Below, in pieces: positions 16,849 to 23,718 of a DNA stretch of 64,000 nucleotides. Position numbers and translations under genes: made by a program. Below the pieces are notes generated by a model, which did not search any database, was not told the DNA's origin, and saw nothing but the letters and a program-made list of their open reading frames with translations. Source of the DNA: Streptomyces bicolor (lineage in GTDB: Bacteria; Actinomycetota; Actinomycetes; Streptomycetales; Streptomycetaceae); assembly GCF_000719285.1 (NCBI RefSeq), contig NZ_JOFS01000016.1, forward strand, positions 62,001 to 126,000, in the 5' to 3' direction. The number at the start of each line of letters is the position of its first letter. Position 1 is the stretch's first letter.

Positions 16849-17502
16849 ATGAGCACACCGAGTACCGGGCAGCCCCCTGGGGCTGTCGTGTTGAGCCACG
16901 CGGACCAGCCGGCCGGAATCCGGCCGCCGACGCAGCGCACCGCCGACGATCCGGGCCCGGGCCCGCATGCGCCGCTGGCCGCGGAGGCGCCCGAGCAGGA
17001 CCTGACCGTGCTCAGCCTGCCCGAGCAGGACCTGACCGTACTCAGCCTGCCCGAGCTGCGCACCCTGCGCCGGGACGCCCAGAGCGACGAGGCGGACCTG
17101 AGTTATGTACGGCGGCTGCTGCAGGGCCGGATCGACATCCTGCGGGCGGAGCTGGCCCGGCGCTCCCCGGCGGGCGCGGCGTCCGTCGTGGACCGCCTCT
17201 CGGAGATCCTGACCGACGCCCCGGCCCGCCACCGCTCCTCGGCCCGCCATGTGACGCTGGGCACCCCGCAGAGCGAGGAGTACCGGCGGCTGGCGGCGGA
17301 GATGCTCGCCGAGGTGGAACTCTCGGACCTCGAGGCCCGCACGGACGCCGAGCTGAGCACGGCGATGGGGCGCCTCGTACGGTACGAGCAGCAGGTCTCC
17401 CACCGCCGCCAAGGGCTCCAGCGAACGGCCGACGACTGCAGCGCCGAGATCACCCGCCGGTACCGGGAGGGCGAGGCTCAGGTGGACGACCTGCTGACGT
17501 AG
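16849..17502 (+). CDS. rsiG: RsiG (AmfC), c-di-GMP-dependent anti-sigma factor for WhiG
   Basis: With bound c-di-GMP, RsiG holds the sporulation sigma factor WhiG inactive; it was formerly called AmfC (aerial mycelium formation). Both helices of the coiled-coil hairpin carry the published E-x3-S-x2-R-x3-Q-x3-D binding signature: Glu81, Ser85, Arg88, Gln92, Asp96 and Glu180, Ser184, Arg187, Gln191, Asp195. The protein is 217 residues with a disordered Pro-rich N-terminus. Its segment [10 protein letters not shown] (residues 48-57) is duplicated exactly at 58-67, just before the first helix. AGAGG precedes the ATG. Confidence 0.9.
   Translation: MSTPSTGQPPGAVVLSHADQPAGIRPPTQRTADDPGPGPHAPLAAEAPEQDLTVLSLPEQDLTVLSLPELRTLRRDAQSDEADLSYVRRLLQGRIDILRAELARRSPAGAASVVDRLSEILTDAPARHRSSARHVTLGTPQSEEYRRLAAEMLAEVELSDLEARTDAELSTAMGRLVRYEQQVSHRRQGLQRTADDCSAEITRRYREGEAQVDDLLT
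16990..17049 (+). repeat. 30-bp tandem duplication inside rsiG
   Basis: Two adjacent 30-base units (16990-17019, 17020-17049) encode the same ten residues and differ by one silent base. The near identity points to recent slippage. Confidence 0.9.
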
Positions 17503-17585
17503 CCGACGCACAGGGGATGGGTAGGGGCGGCGGGGGCGAGGAAAAGGCGGCGACACCCCCGCGCCGGCCCACCTACCGTGGCCCC

Positions 17586-18848
17586 ATGACCCGCCCCGAA
17601 CCCCACATCGACGTCCGCCCGGTCACCGAGGCCGACATCCCCGACTGGATCCGGGCCCTGAACACCGGCTTCCTGCGCACTCCCAGCGTCGCCGACACGG
17701 AGATCGCGGACCGCGCGTCGTACATCCTCCCGTCCCGCACCCTCGGCGCCTTCGACGCCGGCCGCTGCGTGGCCACCTTCCGGTCCTTCCCACAGGAACT
17801 CACCACCGTCGGCGGCGAAACCGTCCCCGCCGACGCCATCTCGAACGTCACCGTCACCCCCACCCACCGCCGCCGCGGCCTGCTCACCCGGATGATGGCC
17901 CACGACCTGGCCGCCGCGAAGGACCGCGGGGACGTCGTGGCGACGCTCATCGCCGCCGAGTACCCGATCTACGGCCGCTACGGCTTCGGCCCCGCCACCT
18001 GGACCACCCAGTGGACCATCGACGTCCCCCGCACCGGCCTCGACCCGAGGTGGTCCGGCCCCGAGGACGGCGGCCGTATCGACATCGTGGACGGGGCGGA
18101 CGTACGCAAGATCGGCCCGGAGCTCTACGAGCGGGTGCGCCGCGCCCAGCCGGGTGCCGTCGACCGGGACGAGCGGTGGTGGCTGGTCAACACGGGGGTG
18201 CTGCACCTGGACCGGTCCCCGTGGACCGAGCCCTTCTTCGCCGTGTACCGCTCGGCGGGCGGTGAGGTCGAGGGGCTGGTGGCGTACACGGCGGACGACC
18301 ACTGGAGCGAGGGCAAGAAGCAGCCGTTGAACACAGCGAGCGTCAAGTGGCTGATCACGACGACGCCGGACGCCGAGCGCGCCCTGTGGCGCTACCTGTG
18401 CTCGATCGACTGGATCACGACGGTGAAGAGCGGCTGGCGGGCCCCCGACGACCTGCTGCCCTTCTTCCTGCCCGATCCGCGTGCCGCCGGGGCCACGTCG
18501 TCGGCGGACTGGCTGTGGGTGCGGATCCTGGATGTCGTACGGGCTCTTCAGGCGCGTACGTACGACGGGCAGGGCGCGCTGGTGCTGGAGGTCGTGGACG
18601 GGGCCGGCCTGGCGGGTGGGCGGTACCGGCTGGAGGCGGCCGCGGACGGGGCGTCCTGCACGCCGACCACGGCCACCGCCGAACTCGTCCTCGACATCGC
18701 CGACTTGGCGCGGCTGTGGCTCGGCGACGAGTCCGCCGTGCGGCTCGCCGCGCTGGGGCTGGTGCGGGAAGAACGAGCGGGCGCCGCCCGGGTGGCCGAC
18801 GCCCTGCTGCGTACGTCCAGGCGACCGTGGTGCCCGGACATCTTCTGA
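17586..18848 (+). CDS. Eis-like GNAT acetyltransferase
   Basis: A 420-residue protein of the enhanced-intracellular-survival type: an N-terminal GNAT domain with the acetyl-CoA loop ([15 protein letters not shown]), a second degenerate GNAT region and a sterol-carrier-like C-terminal domain. The free C-terminal residue is Phe (WCPDIF), which in Eis serves as the catalytic carboxylate. Eis enzymes acetylate aminoglycosides and other amines; the natural substrate here is unknown. TACCGT (17574-17579) lies 6 bases before the ATG, predicting a leaderless transcript. Confidence 0.85.
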   Translation: MTRPEPHIDVRPVTEADIPDWIRALNTGFLRTPSVADTEIADRASYILPSRTLGAFDAGRCVATFRSFPQELTTVGGETVPADAISNVTVTPTHRRRGLLTRMMAHDLAAAKDRGDVVATLIAAEYPIYGRYGFGPATWTTQWTIDVPRTGLDPRWSGPEDGGRIDIVDGADVRKIGPELYERVRRAQPGAVDRDERWWLVNTGVLHLDRSPWTEPFFAVYRSAGGEVEGLVAYTADDHWSEGKKQPLNTASVKWLITTTPDAERALWRYLCSIDWITTVKSGWRAPDDLLPFFLPDPRAAGATSSADWLWVRILDVVRALQARTYDGQGALVLEVVDGAGLAGGRYRLEAAADGASCTPTTATAELVLDIADLARLWLGDESAVRLAALGLVREERAGAARVADALLRTSRRPWCPDIF

Positions 18849-18891
18849 ACCCTCCTCTCCGTCGGCGACAGGTCTGCTCATCCGTAGCGAG

Positions 18892-18951
18892 CTGTTCAGT
18901 TGTGGCTGTGCGATCGATGTTCAGTTGTCGCTGTTCAGTTGTGACTGTGCA
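18892..18951. repeat. three GTTCAGTTGT repeats after the acetyltransferase gene
   Basis: The decamer GTTCAGTTGT occurs at 18894, 18919 and 18933. The first and third copies extend to near-identical 21-base units that differ at one base. They lie between the acetyltransferase stop and a terminator, so a regulatory role is not obvious. Confidence 0.7.
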
Positions 18952-18959
18952 GACTGACC

Positions 18960-18990
18960 GGGCTCCCGGCTCCCCTCCGGAAGGGAGCCC
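18960..18990. terminator. bidirectional terminator
   Basis: GGGCTCCC (18960-18967) pairs with GGGAGCCC (18983-18990); an alternative 7-pair stem uses 18968-18974. It lies between the acetyltransferase gene (plus) and a small gene ending at 19010 (minus), so it can serve both. Confidence 0.65.
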
Positions 18991-19009
18991 GACCAGCCGA
19001 ACCTGGTTC

Positions 19010-19189
19010 CTAGTGGGCGAGCAGCAGGACGAGGATCACCGCTCCGATGCCGCCGATCATGGTGTTCCTGGCCTTGATGCCGATGGACAGCGCGAGGAAG
19101 GCGACGATGCCCATCGGTCCGTACTTCCACTGGACGAGCTGCTCGAATCCGATGGCCAGCGCGGCGACGGCGAGGTAGATGAGCGGCAT
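19010..19189 (-). CDS. 59-residue membrane protein paired with devE
   Basis: Two hydrophobic segments (LIYLAVAALAIGFEQLV and the C-terminal IGGIGAVILVLLLAH) flank a conserved core. It is a clear paralogue of the 62-residue protein at 20294-20482: both show EQ..QWKYG..GI......L.IGIKA and then IGAV. Each diverges from a DevA-type regulator gene, so gene and regulator were duplicated together and the regulator probably controls it. AGGAAGG stands about 8 bases before the start. The family is unnamed to my knowledge; function unknown. Confidence 0.75.
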   Translation of the reverse strand: MPLIYLAVAALAIGFEQLVQWKYGPMGIVAFLALSIGIKARNTMIGGIGAVILVLLLAH

Positions 19190-19222
19190 GCGGCCAACCT
19201 TCCTGAAGTTTGACCATGTTGT

Positions 19223-19243
19223 TGAAGTTGGCAGCCAACTTCA
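19223..19243. promoter_or_regulatory. perfect palindrome, candidate DevE operator
   Basis: TGAAGTTGGC (19223-19232), one central base, then its exact complement (19234-19243). It lies between the divergent small membrane protein gene and devE. The half-site GCCAACTT recurs in weaker form upstream of devA and the third GntR gene. Confidence 0.65.
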
Positions 19244-19294
19244 CTGTACTTATGACCGCTTGGACGCGTCTCATAACCACCATCCCCGGAACTG

Positions 19295-19330
19295 CCTAAA
19301 GATGGCGGGAAGTTGTAGTGTTTGGTCGTG
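19295..19330 (+). promoter_or_regulatory. devE promoter ending in the start codon
   Basis: TAGTGT (19316-19321) followed by TTGGTC and the GTG start at 19328. The 36 bases match the corresponding devA stretch (20609-20644) at 28 positions. An AAGTTG half-site (19310-19315) touches the -10, which fits autoregulation. A leaderless transcript is predicted. Confidence 0.55.
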
Positions 19331-20239
19331 GAGCCGAAACACGCCTCCGTCAATGGGCGGAAGAGGTCACAGCGGCCACAGAAGTCACATCGGGAGGTGG
19401 CCGACGAGCTGCGCGCCCGGATCACCTCGGGCGAGTTGCGGCCCGGCCAGCGCATGCCCACGCAGGCCAAGCTGGCGGACGAGTTCGGCGTAGAGCGCGG
19501 AGCCGTACGGCAGGCCTTGCGCATCCTGCAGTCGGAGCACCTGCTCACCAACGTGTCCAAAGGGGCGCCTGCGACCGTCGCCCCCGACCTCGGCAAGGCG
19601 CTGACCGGCCCGGGAGCCCCGCCGCAGCCCACCATGGTGGCCCTCGCCCCGCGCATCGCCGCCGCCTTCGCGGCCCCGCAGGTCGAGATCGACGCCCTGT
19701 GCATGACCTCGGTCTCCCTCACGCTCGCCATCGGCGAACCGCTCCGCCAGATCCACGCCGGGCAACTGAAACCGGCCAAGGTCGACGTCCGCGTCCTGCT
19801 GCCGAGCCGCGACATCTCGCTCGCCTTCCCCACGCCGGTGGACACCTCGGCCGACGACGCCGACGAGCGGCTGCGCCGGCGCTGGCTCGCCCAGCGCAAC
19901 GCCCAGGGCCAGGTGCTCCAGCACAATCTGCTGGCGCTGCGGGCCACGCACGGCATCGATGTGCAGGTCAGCTTCCGTGCGCTGCCGTTCACTCCGCCGG
20001 TGAAGCTGTACCTGCTCAACAGCACGGAGGCGCTCTTCGCTTACTACACACTGACGCGCCGCCCGGTGGAGATCGACCACCAGCAGCTGGAGATGTACGA
20101 CGCCCCGGGCATCCAGTCGACGCTGTTCGCCTTCGAGCAGGGGGCCGGGCTGCGGGACACGACGTTCGTGGAGCAGTCGCATGTGTGGTTCAACGCGTTG
20201 TGGGAGACGATCAGTTCGGAGCTGGTGCTCACGAGCTGA
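19328..20239 (+). CDS. devE: DevE, DevA-type GntR-family regulator
   Basis: A 303-residue regulator. The GntR winged helix lies at about residues 20-80 (EVADELRARITSGELRPGQRMPTQAKLADEFGVERGAVRQALRIL). The C-terminal sensor (about residues 100-300) is the DevA type, with VRVLLPSRDISLAFP and LPFTPPVKLYLLN. In S. coelicolor the paralogues devA and devE lie close together and affect aerial growth and sporulation; this gene is in the devE position, upstream of devA. I chose GTG 19328 because the -10 hexamer lies just ahead and no upstream start has a ribosome site. Ligand unknown. It converges with the small membrane gene ending at 20294. Confidence 0.8.
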   Translation: MEPKHASVNGRKRSQRPQKSHREVADELRARITSGELRPGQRMPTQAKLADEFGVERGAVRQALRILQSEHLLTNVSKGAPATVAPDLGKALTGPGAPPQPTMVALAPRIAAAFAAPQVEIDALCMTSVSLTLAIGEPLRQIHAGQLKPAKVDVRVLLPSRDISLAFPTPVDTSADDADERLRRRWLAQRNAQGQVLQHNLLALRATHGIDVQVSFRALPFTPPVKLYLLNSTEALFAYYTLTRRPVEIDHQQLEMYDAPGIQSTLFAFEQGAGLRDTTFVEQSHVWFNALWETISSELVLTS

Positions 20240-20293
20240 TCGTCCCCCACAACGTTTGACCTGTCTGTTCGTCGCTGCAGTGGGGCGCACTGC

Positions 20294-20482
20294 TCATAGG
20301 GCGGGCCCCGAGACCAGGACGGCGAGGACGACGGCCCCGATCGAACTGACGGCCGGGCTCTTCGCCTTGATGCCTATCGTGAGCAGCAGCAGGCCGATGA
20401 TGCCGGTGGTGCCGTACTTCCACTGGAGGGTCTGCTCGACGCCGACGACGAAGACGGCGGAGAGGAGTGCGAGGACGGGCAT
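20294..20482 (-). CDS. 62-residue membrane protein paired with devA
   Basis: Paralogue of the 59-residue protein at 19010-19189, with the same layout: an N-terminal hydrophobic helix with EQTLQWKYG, the motif LTIGIKAKS, and a second hydrophobic helix (IGAVVLAVLV). It diverges from devA across 159 bases full of CAACT half-sites. AAGGAGG before the ATG supports expression. Function unknown; a membrane partner or output gene of the neighbouring regulator is plausible. Confidence 0.75.
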   Translation of the reverse strand: MPVLALLSAVFVVGVEQTLQWKYGTTGIIGLLLLTIGIKAKSPAVSSIGAVVLAVLVSGPAL

Positions 20483-20527
20483 CGGTGTTTCCTCCTTCGG
20501 GCTCCTGGGGATGGAAGGATTACTTCC

Positions 20528-20578
20528 GCCAACTCAACCAACTAGATGCCAACTCTGACTAAGTTGTCCCCACTTGGC
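20528..20578. promoter_or_regulatory. cluster of CAACT half-sites upstream of devA
   Basis: GCCAACT occurs at 20528 and 20548, CCAACT at 20538, with inverted AAGTTG at 20561 and CTTGGC at 20573. The first three are about 10 bases apart, one helical turn. The half-site matches the perfect palindrome before devE, so these are candidate DevA/DevE sites. Confidence 0.5.
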
Positions 20579-20608
20579 CTCTACTTTGAAACAAGCTACA
20601 AACAACTC

Positions 20609-20644
20609 CCTCCAGATGGATGAGAGTTGTAACGTTTGGTCGTG
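20609..20644 (+). promoter_or_regulatory. devA promoter ending in the start codon
   Basis: TAACGT (20630-20635), TTGGTC, then the GTG start at 20642: the same layout as devE. An AGTTG half-site abuts the -10. A leaderless transcript is predicted. Confidence 0.55.
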
Positions 20645-21514
20645 ACTCAGGAGAACGTGGCAGTGAACGGCAGCAGGAGACTCTCTCCCCAGGAGATCGC
20701 CGACATCCTGCGGGAACGGATCCGCGTCGGAGAGCTCAAGGCGGGCGACCGCCTGCCCACCCAGGCCGAGCTGGCCGAGGAGTTCGGCGTGGAGCGAGGC
20801 ACCGTACGCCAGGCGCTGCGCGCGCTCCAGGAGGACGGCCTCCTCACCAACGTCAGCAAGGGCAGCCCGCCGCGCATCGCCCTCCCGGCTCCCACGAGGG
20901 GCGCCCCCCAGCCGACGATGGTCAGCCTGGCACCCCGTCTGACGGAGGCCTTCGCCGTGCCGCACGTCCGCGTCGACGTCGTATGCCACACCTCCGAGAC
21001 CCTGATGCTGGCCCTCGGTGAACCCCTCCGCCTGATCCATGAGGGCTCGATCCGCCCCGAGTCGATCGACGTCCGGGTGCTGCTGCCGTCGCGGGACATC
21101 CATCTCGCCTTTCCGGTGCTGGTGGAGGGCCGGGGGGACGACGATCCGGTCCACAAGCGCTGGCTGGCGATGCGCAACGCCCAGGCGCAGGTACTGCGCC
21201 ACAACCTGCAGGCCGTCCGCTCCACGCACGGCATCGAGGTCCATGTCGCGTTCCGCGCACTGCCGTTCACACCGCCGGTGAAGCTCTACCTGCTCAACGG
21301 TGAGGAAGCGCTGATCGGGTACTACGTGCTCACCGAACGCCAGGAGGAGTACGAGAGCCAGACGCTGGAGATGTACGACGCCCTCGGCTCCAAGTCCCTG
21401 CTGTTCTCCTTCGTCAAGCAGGCCGGTCAGCGCGACGCCGCGTTCGTTGAGGAATCCCAGAAGTGGTTCGACGCCCTCTGGGAAACCATCAGCACTGACC
21501 TGACACTCTCCTAG
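20642..21514 (+). CDS. devA: DevA, GntR-family developmental regulator
   Basis: A 290-residue GntR regulator required for aerial hyphae development in S. coelicolor. The winged helix is at about residues 15-75 (EIADILRERIRVGELKAGDRLPTQAELAEEFGVERGTVRQALRAL). The sensor domain includes VRVLLPSRDIHLAFP and LPFTPPVKLYLLNGEEALIGYY. It is closely related to DevE across its whole length. Its stop overlaps the GTG of the phosphatase gene by one base (TAGTG), matching the known devA-devB transcription unit, which is what identifies it as devA rather than devE. DevA is reported to repress its own promoter, in line with half-sites at its -10. Confidence 0.85.
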   Translation: MTQENVAVNGSRRLSPQEIADILRERIRVGELKAGDRLPTQAELAEEFGVERGTVRQALRALQEDGLLTNVSKGSPPRIALPAPTRGAPQPTMVSLAPRLTEAFAVPHVRVDVVCHTSETLMLALGEPLRLIHEGSIRPESIDVRVLLPSRDIHLAFPVLVEGRGDDDPVHKRWLAMRNAQAQVLRHNLQAVRSTHGIEVHVAFRALPFTPPVKLYLLNGEEALIGYYVLTERQEEYESQTLEMYDALGSKSLLFSFVKQAGQRDAAFVEESQKWFDALWETISTDLTLS

Positions 21515-22266
21515 TGACTTCTGATACGAAGCAGCAGACTGAACCGGTGACCGCTGAGACCGAGAACGACACGGAACAGCTCCGCGAACTGATCACCCAT
21601 GCCCGCATCGTGCTCTGGGACTTCGACGGCCCGATCTGCCGGCTGTTCGCCGGGCACTCGGCGGAGCGGGTGGCCACCGATCTGGTGGAGTGGCTCGAGG
21701 GGCGGGGGTTGCACGGCCTGCTGACGGAGGCAGAACGCGAGTCCCTGGACCCGCACATCGTGCTGCGCGCCGTGGACCGCCGGCATCCCGGCAGTGACCT
21801 GGTGGCGGAGCTGGAGGAACGTCTCACCAAGGAGGAACTGCGGGCGACGTCCTCGGCGATGCCCACGGCGTACGCGGACCCGTTGATACGCACCTGGCGT
21901 GCGGTCGGACCCCGAATGGCCATCGCCACCAACAACTCACCCCGCGTGGTCCGCACGTACCTCACCAGCCGCGGCCTGGTCTCCTGCTTCGCGCCCCACA
22001 TCTACGGCCGGACCCAGGAGCTGCATCTGCTCAAACCGCATCCGCACTGCCTGAACCGCGCCCTGAACGCGATGGGCGCCGCCCCCTCAACCGCTCTGAT
22101 GATCGGCGACACGCCCTCGGACCACTCGGCCGCATTGCAGGCCGGCGTGCCCTTCCTGGGCTTCGCGCGTAACGAAAGGAAAGCCAAGACTTTGCGCGAA
22201 GCCGGAGCCGAGCTGGTCGTGTCCTCGCTGGAGCCGCTGCTGCGGATCGCCCGCAGTTCGGGCTAG
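21514..22266 (+). CDS. devB: DevB, HAD-superfamily phosphatase
   Basis: A 250-residue haloacid-dehalogenase-fold hydrolase, needed for normal development in S. coelicolor. Motif I is WDFDGPI (nucleophile Asp and general acid Asp), motif II is ATNNS, the Lys of motif III lies in LLKPHP, and motif IV is GDTPSD. A helical cap (about residues 50-120) separates motifs I and II, as in C1-type phosphoglycolate-phosphatase relatives. The substrate is unknown. Start and stop overlap with devA imply translational coupling. Confidence 0.85.
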   Translation: MTSDTKQQTEPVTAETENDTEQLRELITHARIVLWDFDGPICRLFAGHSAERVATDLVEWLEGRGLHGLLTEAERESLDPHIVLRAVDRRHPGSDLVAELEERLTKEELRATSSAMPTAYADPLIRTWRAVGPRMAIATNNSPRVVRTYLTSRGLVSCFAPHIYGRTQELHLLKPHPHCLNRALNAMGAAPSTALMIGDTPSDHSAALQAGVPFLGFARNERKAKTLREAGAELVVSSLEPLLRIARSSG

Positions 22267-22438
22267 CCGCGTCGCCTTCCCGGCCCTTGCTCGCCCCGTC
22301 CTTGCCCGCCCGCCCGGCGGCCCGCCTGCGCAGCCGGGCGGCCACAAATCCGGCCAGCCCGGCGGCCATACCGGCAAGTTGAACCAGGTCGCCGAGTTCC
22401 CAAGTGCCCCCGGATAGCTGCATGACCACGGCCTTCAC
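22031..22438 (-). CDS. doubtful small protein diverging from the third GntR gene
   Basis: The GTG at 22438 (or ATG 22423) opens a frame whose first 35 residues look like a membrane segment with a basic flank (LGDLVQLAGMAAGLAGFVAARLRRR). The frame then runs antisense into the end of devB without a stop until 22031, which is probably chance. It is listed because its position, divergent and upstream of a DevA-type regulator, matches the two small membrane genes of this locus, although its sequence does not. Confidence 0.25.
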   Translation of the reverse strand: MKAVVMQLSGGTWELGDLVQLAGMAAGLAGFVAARLRRRAAGRAGKDGASKGREGDAASPNCGRSAAAAPARTRPARLRLRAKSWLSFRYARSPGRARRPAMRPSGPRACRRSSERLRGRRPSRSGRGSGSADAV

Positions 22439-22497
22439 CCCCTCCCCGCCGCTTGCGGCGAATCCGGCAACTGGACTATGTCCTTGCCTGGTTGTCG

Positions 22498-22548
22498 GTC
22501 AACTTCAGGCATGCCCGGTCAACTAGATCCAGTAACCGTGGAGTTGAC
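22498..22548. promoter_or_regulatory. GTCAACT half-sites upstream of the third GntR gene
   Basis: GTCAACT at 22498 and 22518 (20 bases apart) and inverted AGTTGAC at 22542-22548. They share the CAACT core with the devE and devA upstream sites. The 342-base gap 22267-22608 otherwise holds only the doubtful antisense frame. Confidence 0.45.
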
Positions 22549-22608
22549 TGGATGGGTTGCCTGGCCTGAACTGGTTTGCTTGTCGGCCGGAAGAGGTACC
22601 TACGCTGT

Positions 22609-23496
22609 GTGACCGGTAAGGGGAGTAGTGACGGGCAGGCATTCCGGAAGGTGTCCGAGGCGCTTCGGGAGCGGATCGCCGACGGCACGTACTCGCTGGA
22701 CGCCCATCTGCCGTCCCAACGCCGGCTTGCCGAGGAGTTCGACGTCTCGCGGGACACCGTCCAACGCGTGGTGCAGGAGCTGGGCAACGAGGGCCTGATC
22801 GACACGCAGCAGGGCAGGCGGGCGCGTGTCATCAAGAACCAGCGTGTTCACTCCCCGACGGCCAGGGCCACCCGGTCGCGTCAGCAGATGACGCTGGGCC
22901 CGTTCATCAGCGAGGCCTTCGAGCGCGACGAAGTCACCCTGGACGTCTACACGTTGACGTCGGAGTCCCTGGACGCGCACATCAAGATGCAGGCAGAGCG
23001 GATCATGACCGGCGCCATCAGGCCCCGGCGGATCGTGTTGCGCATGCTCCTGCCCTCCGACTATCTGGAGCTGCCCTATCCCCAGGTCAAGGGTGACCCG
23101 TCCGATCCGCTCCTGCGGGAGCGCCTCAAGCGCATCGCCGCGCAGCACGAGACGTCGTTGCATCGGGTGCTCGGCAGTCTGAAGGCGGAGAATCTGGTGT
23201 CGTCCGTCGAGCTGGAGATCCGGCGCACACCGTTGACCCCGACGTTCAAGGTCTATGTCATCAACAGGGCCGAGGTGCTGCACGGGCTGTACGACGTCAT
23301 CGAGCGGCCCGTGGTCCTGGACAACGGCGACGTGATCGAGGCGCTGGACGTGCTGGGCTACGGCGCCGCTCTCACACACCATCTGAAGGACTCGGACCCG
23401 ACGTCGCCGGGCTCGGTCTTCGTGGACAACATGCAGAAGTGGTTCGACTCGGTCTGGGTGCGGCTCTCGAGCAGTGGTGCGTCGGGCGCCCAATGA
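22609..23496 (+). CDS. third DevA-type GntR regulator
   Basis: A 295-residue regulator. The winged helix (VSEALRERIADGTYSLDAHLPSQRRLAEEFDVSRDTVQRVVQEL) begins about 14 residues in. The sensor domain is of the DevA type but more divergent (FISEAFERDEVTLDVY, VLRMLLPSDYLELPYP, PLTPTFKVYVINRAEVLHGLYD). It is closer to the membrane-anchored protein at 25992-26873 than DevA is, sharing RxEVLHGLYD and SEAF. The start is uncertain: GTG 22609 is the only in-frame start that leaves the helix intact and lies 6 bases after TACCTA. It probably controls the kinase gene downstream. Confidence 0.78.
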   Translation: MTGKGSSDGQAFRKVSEALRERIADGTYSLDAHLPSQRRLAEEFDVSRDTVQRVVQELGNEGLIDTQQGRRARVIKNQRVHSPTARATRSRQQMTLGPFISEAFERDEVTLDVYTLTSESLDAHIKMQAERIMTGAIRPRRIVLRMLLPSDYLELPYPQVKGDPSDPLLRERLKRIAAQHETSLHRVLGSLKAENLVSSVELEIRRTPLTPTFKVYVINRAEVLHGLYDVIERPVVLDNGDVIEALDVLGYGAALTHHLKDSDPTSPGSVFVDNMQKWFDSVWVRLSSSGASGAQ

Positions 23497-23718
23497 GGCC
23501 TGAGTTCAGTGCTGTAGCATGCCCGCACCGACTGAGCAACCGCTCACATTCATACGTATGAGATGGCCAACACGTCAATCTCGAACCTCCTCGCACCGGC
23601 CTCACGCAAAAGAGTGGCAAACCACCCGTAGTCGCCACTCCAGCCACATTCTGGTCGCGGGGGGCTTTGTGCGTGCTTACTTTTGCCATAGCGATCTCGT
23701 CTCGTTCCGGAGCGGCCA
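23497..23718. promoter_or_regulatory. upstream region of the double-kinase gene with a palindrome
   Basis: This 222-base gap is less GC-rich than its surroundings. It holds a perfect 12-base palindrome, TCATACGTATGA (23550-23561), and a weak promoter-like pair TTTGTG (23666) and TAGCGA (23689) with a 17-base spacer. No gene was seen. Confidence 0.4.
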
